Below are positions 58,735-64,000 of a DNA stretch of 64,000 nt, in pieces. Both the position numbers and the translations under genes were made by a program. The number at the start of each line of letters is the position of its first letter. The stretch's first letter is position 1. The notes beneath the pieces were generated by a model. The model saw only the letters and a list, made by a program, of their open reading frames with translations, searched no databases and was not told the origin of the DNA. The stretch is from Asterella californica. Its lineage: Eukaryota; Streptophyta; Marchantiopsida; Marchantiales; Aytoniaceae. The stretch covers positions 3,100,001 through 3,164,000 of the forward strand of contig JAYKYS010000009.1 of NCBI GenBank assembly GCA_036924285.1. The letters are read 5' to 3'.

Positions 58735-58754
58735 CTCTCAGTGGAAGCACCAGA
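58735..58754 (-). other. Primer-binding site of copy B (not iMet)
   Basis: Just inside the 5' LTR, after two bases, the minus strand reads TGGTGCTTCCACTGAGAG. The TGG start is normal for a tRNA primer, but it is not the iMet site TGGTATCAGAGC. I cannot name the matching tRNA from memory. Confidence 0.65.
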
Positions 58755-60083
58755 TGTCGAGTTGAGAGTTTTCCTGGGAAGGGCGGAACCTTCTGGCTGT
58801 GATATGACCTTGAAGGCTATGTTCGGTCTACTCAGGGAAGCGTTGGGCTTCAAGCTGTGGTTGCTTACTATACAAAGGTAGGGTTCAGGTCAAAAGGGAA
58901 TAGTATAAACACTCACTCAGGTCGAATGGACCCTCCAGTATGTTCAAGAAGCGAATATCAGATCAGACTAGCAGTAATAAGGTCAGACAGCGAACTTTAA
59001 CGGTCCAGAATCAGAAACATACGATGGTTCAGACTTCAGAACTCCTCCTACATGTAAATGAGGCCCTACTGACCATACACACGAAGTTTCAGCTTGAGAT
59101 CAAATCAGAGTGTCGAGATATAGGCAGAAAAGTTCTGAGCAGAGAAATTACGGCAATTTCTGATACCCAGTCAGCTATTTCGACCTAGAACAGAGAATTG
59201 GCTCAATCACTTTCAAAGATTCTTAAAGGATTTGCAGTAAACAGCTTGCTGAACACTCCTATGAAGTTGGGTCTCCTGATTGTACACAGAACTCCAGATC
59301 TCGCTCTCTGAAGTTGGTGCTCTAGATTGAGAGCTTTTCAGACCCCTTCTGCTTCAGCGGTCGCCCTGAATTAGTCACAATTTCAATTGACATGAAAATT
59401 TGGGGACAGTCGTAGCCCTGCTGCCAATGAACGCGACCTCGAAGGTTTGAAGCGATTTTCTCAAATCTACTGCGATTGACACCGAAAACCCCAAAATCAA
59501 CAAAAGTGCTGCAATTCTGGCACAAATCGAACTTCAATCAGCCATAACTCCTTCTTTATTGCTCCAAATCGATCAAAAATTTCGCTGACAGTGCTTGGCA
59601 CGACGAACCCTATCTCCCTGTGCTCTCAGATTTTGAAGTTTTTTTTCCAAATGCTCGAACTCCTCTTAAGACCCCTACTACTAAGTTTAGCAGTACACAA
59701 AGACAAAATTGGACCAATGGGAGTTCATAGCTTCACTCCCCTGTCCTTTTGTGTCCCAAACCACGTGGTGACTTGATTTTGCACATAGGCTACCACGTCA
59801 AGCCTCTAAAATGCCAGCATAGACCTTAAACTACATGCGAAGACATGTAAAACGACACGTAATCCCGAAAGATAACCTAACCTCGCTAGGAAGCATGCAT
59901 GGGCGACATGTAATTACAACCCATGACCTTAACTCCATCTACATGGTAATCAACCTACTAAGACTCAAATATATATAACATCCTCCAGTGTCGACTTCTC
60001 TGAGGTCCTAATTTCACTCAGAGAGACTAACGCTTGACAGAGAGGTGAATTATTTACAATGTAAAATGATTCACATCAGGACA
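58755..60083 (-). repeat. LTR of copy B (5' LTR)
   Basis: TGTC...GACA, 1329 bp. The only good minus-strand TATA run (TATATATA, about 59970-59978) is close to the outer edge, leaving a U3 of only about 105 bp and a very long transcribed part, if that is the promoter. Confidence 0.97.
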
Positions 60084-61296
60084 ACGCGTTGCACGATTTC
60101 TATCTTGGAGCCATAAGCTCCAAGAACAGTCTTCTATTATGCTATGATTCTTATTATAGTTACATTTACCCATAGCTTCAAGCTCCTATGATAGCATTGG
60201 AGTCGGAACGGATGTGGTGGACCGGCATGGACCAACTTATCCGAATGTTGTCAAGTCCGACGTCGTTCTTTGCAACCTACAACCTACAATCTTCAAGACT
60301 GAATCGGTTGACTCAGTATTTCTCTCACTTCTCTTTCTTCTATGAATTCAAAGCACTACAATTTCAGCTTTTGTTTGCTTCAAGATTCCACTGACTAATC
60401 CTTCACGAAATTCACATCTCCTCTTATAGGTAGACTCCTACTCCTATTCGTTTTTCTTGTGTACAAGACTCAGTAAATTGTTCGTAGTTTCTCATGTGCA
60501 TCAATTTTAACTGTAGCACAGTCTTGTCTTCGTACTATCATGTCAGTATGAGTATCTTATATGTTGGTAAACTTCTTATTACACTATATGTATTGCTTCG
60601 GAGTCGTATTGTTTTCTTTCACTTGTTTTTCTATCAGTAGTGATTCCTTTTTTTTATATCACGGAACACTGACTATATCTGTAAATACAAGAGCTGTGCA
60701 AGGCTACATTCTTTGGACATTGTGGACTACGACTTCTTCTACTTTTTGTGAGTTTGCATCCATAATTCTATAGGTCTCGGAACATCACCTTGTAAAATGA
60801 CATGAAAGTAAGATACATGATCAATATATCAAATGTCCAAATTTGAAAATCAAAGTGAAAATGAATATCACTCCAGAGAAAGATATCCAGCCTAAACTCA
60901 AAACTTAGCAAGCTAACTCCCCAAGTCTCTCCCACCTTTGCAGCATCAAGTTTACAGTCAGAACATACTTTGGAAGATAATGGCTTGCTCCACCCCTCTT
61001 GCAAGAAGCACATTCTGTTTGTAACTACCCAGAGATTTTCAAGACAACTGCCCAGAGATTCTTGGAGTTACTGCCCAGAGATATTGAGACAACTGTCCAT
61101 GTCAAAACTTTTTCAAATTCAAATTTCTTCACAGCCACTACAAATTTCACGTGAGAAGGGTCATTTTGTTTTAGTGGGTACTGCATACATATCTTCGGAT
61201 CCCATATATTAATTTTTTTACAGCAATGTAGAACGTCTGACGCTGGTTCTATCGCTATACAGTATGGCACGAACGGACATCAGTAGCCTGCATCAT

Positions 61297-61384
61297 TGCT
61301 ATGCAAAATCTGCTCTGGGTAACCTAGGGCCCGCTTTCCGTTAATCGTGAAAAGCGGAAATGAGGCTCTGGGTTACCCATAGCA
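61297..61384. repeat. Nested inverted repeat
   Basis: Outer arms TGGGTAACC (61316-61324) and GGTTACCCA (61371-61379) are exact reverse complements. Inside them CCGCTTT (61331-61337) pairs with AAAGCGG (61351-61357), and outside TGCTAT (61297-61302) with ATAGCA (61379-61384) after a bulge. Confidence 0.75.
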
Positions 61385-63705
61385 TATATATCGGTAGTGG
61401 AGGTTTAAGTGCAAAACTGTGTGAGGCATCGTGTAGTTTTGTTCAAGAAAATGATACATGATCACTAAATTGGCTATAACTCCGTGTGGTTAAGTCATAT
61501 CATGGAATTTTTGATATCATTGAAAAACTTACGACAATGAGTTTCCAACGAGACAACTTTCATTATATTATGAATTAAAGAGAACACGTTTCAAAGGTTT
61601 TAAATTCACTTAGTATCTCAAAATTTGAAGCCAAGACACGTGATGGCTCGTGTAGATTTTGGTGAAAAGAGTGTTTGCGATATCTAAGTGATAAAACTCT
61701 TGGAAGATAGTCAACGGACTTTAATAGAACATATCTCATGCTACAAGGATCAGTTGAAGGAGAAGAGTTTTTTAAAGACTTTTCATAGAAATAAAAATTG
61801 GTTGATTTGGATAAGTATTGAGATAGTTATATCATTTTGAAGTTTATAGAGTGTTTTAGGTCAAGTTGGAAGAACTTCACATGGACTCGTGCAGATTTTC
61901 ACGAGGGGAGGATTTTCTACAAAATACATTAGGTGTCCATACTCGGTCTATGGACCTCCTGGGGTCATATACATTCGGACCATTTTTTTGAGTATTTTTT
62001 GAAGGAGTTGTGAGATTTTTGGGTTTTGGGTTTTGGGAAAACTGGACGAAGGGCTTTTGAGGAGAAATGTCAAAATCTTTTATGTGATGTAGCTCTTTCT
62101 ACAGATGTCAGTTATAGAGATGTGGCATATCCTTGAGAAGAGTTTTTTTGGAAGAACTAGATTCAAGGCTTGAGCACTTGGGTGAAAATCAAAGACTCTT
62201 GAAGCCTGCATGTAAATCTCATGTATAAAGAACAACGTAAAAGTGTAAATACGTTAGTTTTTAAGATCAAAAGTCTTTACGCTCATCCCTTGTTGCTTGT
62301 CTTTCAGAACATGCACACTTTCTACAGCCAGATACCTCACATATTCTCAAATATAACTTTTGTGTCGTACAATGCGACAACGTAATTATGTATGTTCTCA
62401 TGCATGTAGCATGATAAGAGAACGATGTTTTATGATGTGCATTTGCATAACTAAATTTTTATTATGAAAATTGACAAGAAAAGTATATATATTAATATAT
62501 TATTCACCTAAATATCTAATTATTCACCTTCTCTTTTTAGAAATACATAGTCATAATTATAGCTCACCCCTGATTTGATTTTGAACCGAGTCGGTTATAA
62601 TAAATGAAAGTGATTCCAAAGTGATTTTAGTTGAATAAGAGGATTCAATTCCAGTCCAATTTAGGTTGGAAAAAGAATCAGTATTAACAAGTGATTTTAT
62701 ATTTTCTTATTTGATTTTTATTGCCGATGGTTGATTTGAAATGAATCATATCTCATATTAGAATATGATACAATCAATCTACTTTAATCTTCTCAAGCTT
62801 ATTTATTACATAGAAAAGATGTCACATGGAGGAAGATAGATAGTTCCTCGTATATTTTGTGGTAAGTGATTTTGTTCTTATGTGGGTTGGTGATTTTGTT
62901 ATATGGTTCGGTCATAGTTCAATCCAATTCAATTTCAAGGGTAGGAAAACAATTGGGTTCTAAGCTTATCAGTCTGTTCCTACTTCAAATAGCATGGTCT
63001 AAAATCAGATCACAATGCACAAGATAATCCACGTGATGGAGGTTCGCTTATGATCGATATGCATGGACTGGATTAAAGACATGATCAGGATATTCACACT
63101 GAGGATAACTAATCATACTAATATATTACATAACTATATATATCATATTTGATAATGGTTTCTCTGGTGTTTAACATGAACTAACAAAAAGTAGGTAGTG
63201 TTTAGTGGCGAAGTTGATTAGAATAAGTACATATATCTTTAAATAGGAAAACTATAGAATATTGAATTATTTTCACTGTCACATATGATTAACTATCGTG
63301 TGTAATATGCTTTCACAATACCCACACAACATGGTCTAACGTGATACAATGAATAACGAAATGGATGGAAAGATCTCATCAAGCCAAACAAGAAAAAGAA
63401 TGGTCGAACATACCAATCATCCTACATATTGAAGGTGAAGAGAAATTATGGATTTAACTTGCAATCTCTAGCTCTAAAGTCTCCAACCTTTTGGCAGTCA
63501 CTAGCTCTAAAGTCGTCAATCCTCACAATCTTGAGCTCTAAAGTAATCAACCGTCCCTAATACGACGATAAATAAATAAAATCATACATATAACTGATGG
63601 ACAAGAGGTTACATCACTTACTGCAACATAGTCCATTTTGTATGTTCATATCCAAATCTTTTCTTCTTCTCATTGTTGTCCATGAGCATTGTCACGCCAT
63701 GTGTA

Positions 63706-63791
63706 ATGGCTCTCATAGTTAACAGAGTGTATGGTATGTAGTATCATTAAGGCCGTTAGCCCTGTTAGGAGAGATTCTTGGTTCGGATCCC
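63706..63791 (+). pseudogene. Weak tRNA-like element
   Basis: TGGCTCTCATAGTT at about 63706 and GGTTCGGATCCC at 63780-63791 resemble A and B boxes at the spacing of a tRNA with a long variable arm. No acceptor stem is evident. Confidence 0.3.
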
Positions 63792-64000
63792 TTTGGAGAG
63801 TATAGTGTGAGGTAATGACTTGTAGGTCTCATTTTTTTGAGTTTAACTTCAAGCTCTTGGATATGATAGATGATCAGAGTGAGTATAACCTTGATTCACT
63901 GATGTGCAATGTGGATTTGGCTTGACAAAAGTGATCTTTATGTTGCCGGTTGGTATTTCAATATGGTTAAATAGAATATTATTTGAAATTCGTACACGTG

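Larger units (their letters stand above)
51134..60083 (-). mobile_element. Ty3/gypsy LTR retrotransposon, copy B, full length
   Basis: Two 1329-bp LTRs (51134-52462 and 58755-60083) begin TGTC and end GACA and flank gag-protease, RT, RNase H and integrase on the minus strand. The 4-bp target ACGC is duplicated at 51130-51133 and 60084-60087 (5 bp, AACGC, if the last A of the LTR is counted). The LTRs differ at 14 positions, 12 of them transitions, about 1%, so the insertion is fairly recent. Coding frames are broken by two in-frame TGA stops and a frameshift in pol. No chromodomain is visible after integrase; a GPY/F module is present. It landed next to, or in, the 3' end of the copia element. 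Confidence 0.97.
60084..64000. other. AT-rich DNA, no supported gene
   Basis: 60103-60125 is a perfect 9-bp stem (tcttggagc/gctccaaga, 5-nt loop). 61297-61384 contains a larger nested hairpin. 61400-62200 has LTR-like text with a doubled phrase (ctcgtgtagattttggtga, ctcgtgcagattttcacga). 63470-63545 has three agctctaaagt words about 30-36 bp apart. Open frames at 60188-61270 show no domain. Confidence 0.5.

Noticed and set aside
57671..58881. Plus-strand frames across gag of copy B
   Set aside because: Shadows of the intact 861-residue minus-strand ORF.
60188..61270. Several 60-80-codon frames on both strands
   Set aside because: AT-rich, overlapping each other, no homology recognised.
1..64000. 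CRISPR arrays, prokaryotic operons, rRNA genes
   Set aside because: No regularly spaced repeats with unique spacers, no clustered prokaryote-like genes and no rRNA sequence; the window is a eukaryotic nuclear region.

Overview
The window is nuclear DNA of a land plant. A bryophyte, probably a liverwort, is my best guess. The evidence is a secreted phytocyanin (plantacyanin), an OM47-type mitochondrial outer-membrane barrel protein, spliceosomal introns of about 180-700 bp with GT-AG borders, and plant-style retrotransposons of all three major kinds. The species is inference; no sequence search was possible.

Layout. 1-4480 is the 3'-truncated part (cut by the window edge) of a minus-strand Ty3/gypsy element (copy A), followed to about 7.4 kb by LTR-like DNA with a 157-bp tandem repeat. 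About 8.5-9.1 kb carries the 5' end of a decayed minus-strand Ty1/copia element with a recognisable tRNA-iMet primer site. 11.4-12.4 kb is LTR-like DNA with a repeated palindrome. 13121-13721 (+) is a two-exon phytocyanin gene. 17282-24265 (+) is an almost full-length L1-type LINE with a 17-bp target-site duplication. 29346-33771 (-) is a nine-exon gene for a nuclear histone-chaperone-like protein with two DEK_C-type domains and a CHZ-type C-terminus. 41390-42688 (-) is the intronless OM47-like gene. 44.7-51.0 kb holds rearranged Ty1/copia copies, one minus and one plus. 51134-60083 (-) is a complete-length Ty3/gypsy element (copy B) with two 1329-bp LTRs. The rest, including 60.1-64.0 kb, is AT-rich DNA in which I see no gene.

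Only three host genes are supported. They are unrelated in function: an apoplastic copper protein, a chromatin protein and a mitochondrial outer-membrane protein. There is no operon logic. Most of the window is transposable-element DNA in different stages of decay. Gypsy copies A and B are the same family and can be used to read each other: several stop codons in one copy align with arginine codons (CGN) in the other, as expected of methyl-cytosine decay in silenced elements.

I found no convincing new biological system. The most interesting points are the internal DEK_C duplication with matching 106-nt exons and an apparent GC-AG intron in the chaperone gene, the unusual Asp-His-Gly protease centre and non-iMet primer site of the gypsy family, a possible basic third ORF in the LINE, and a few tRNA-like SINE candidates and strong hairpins.
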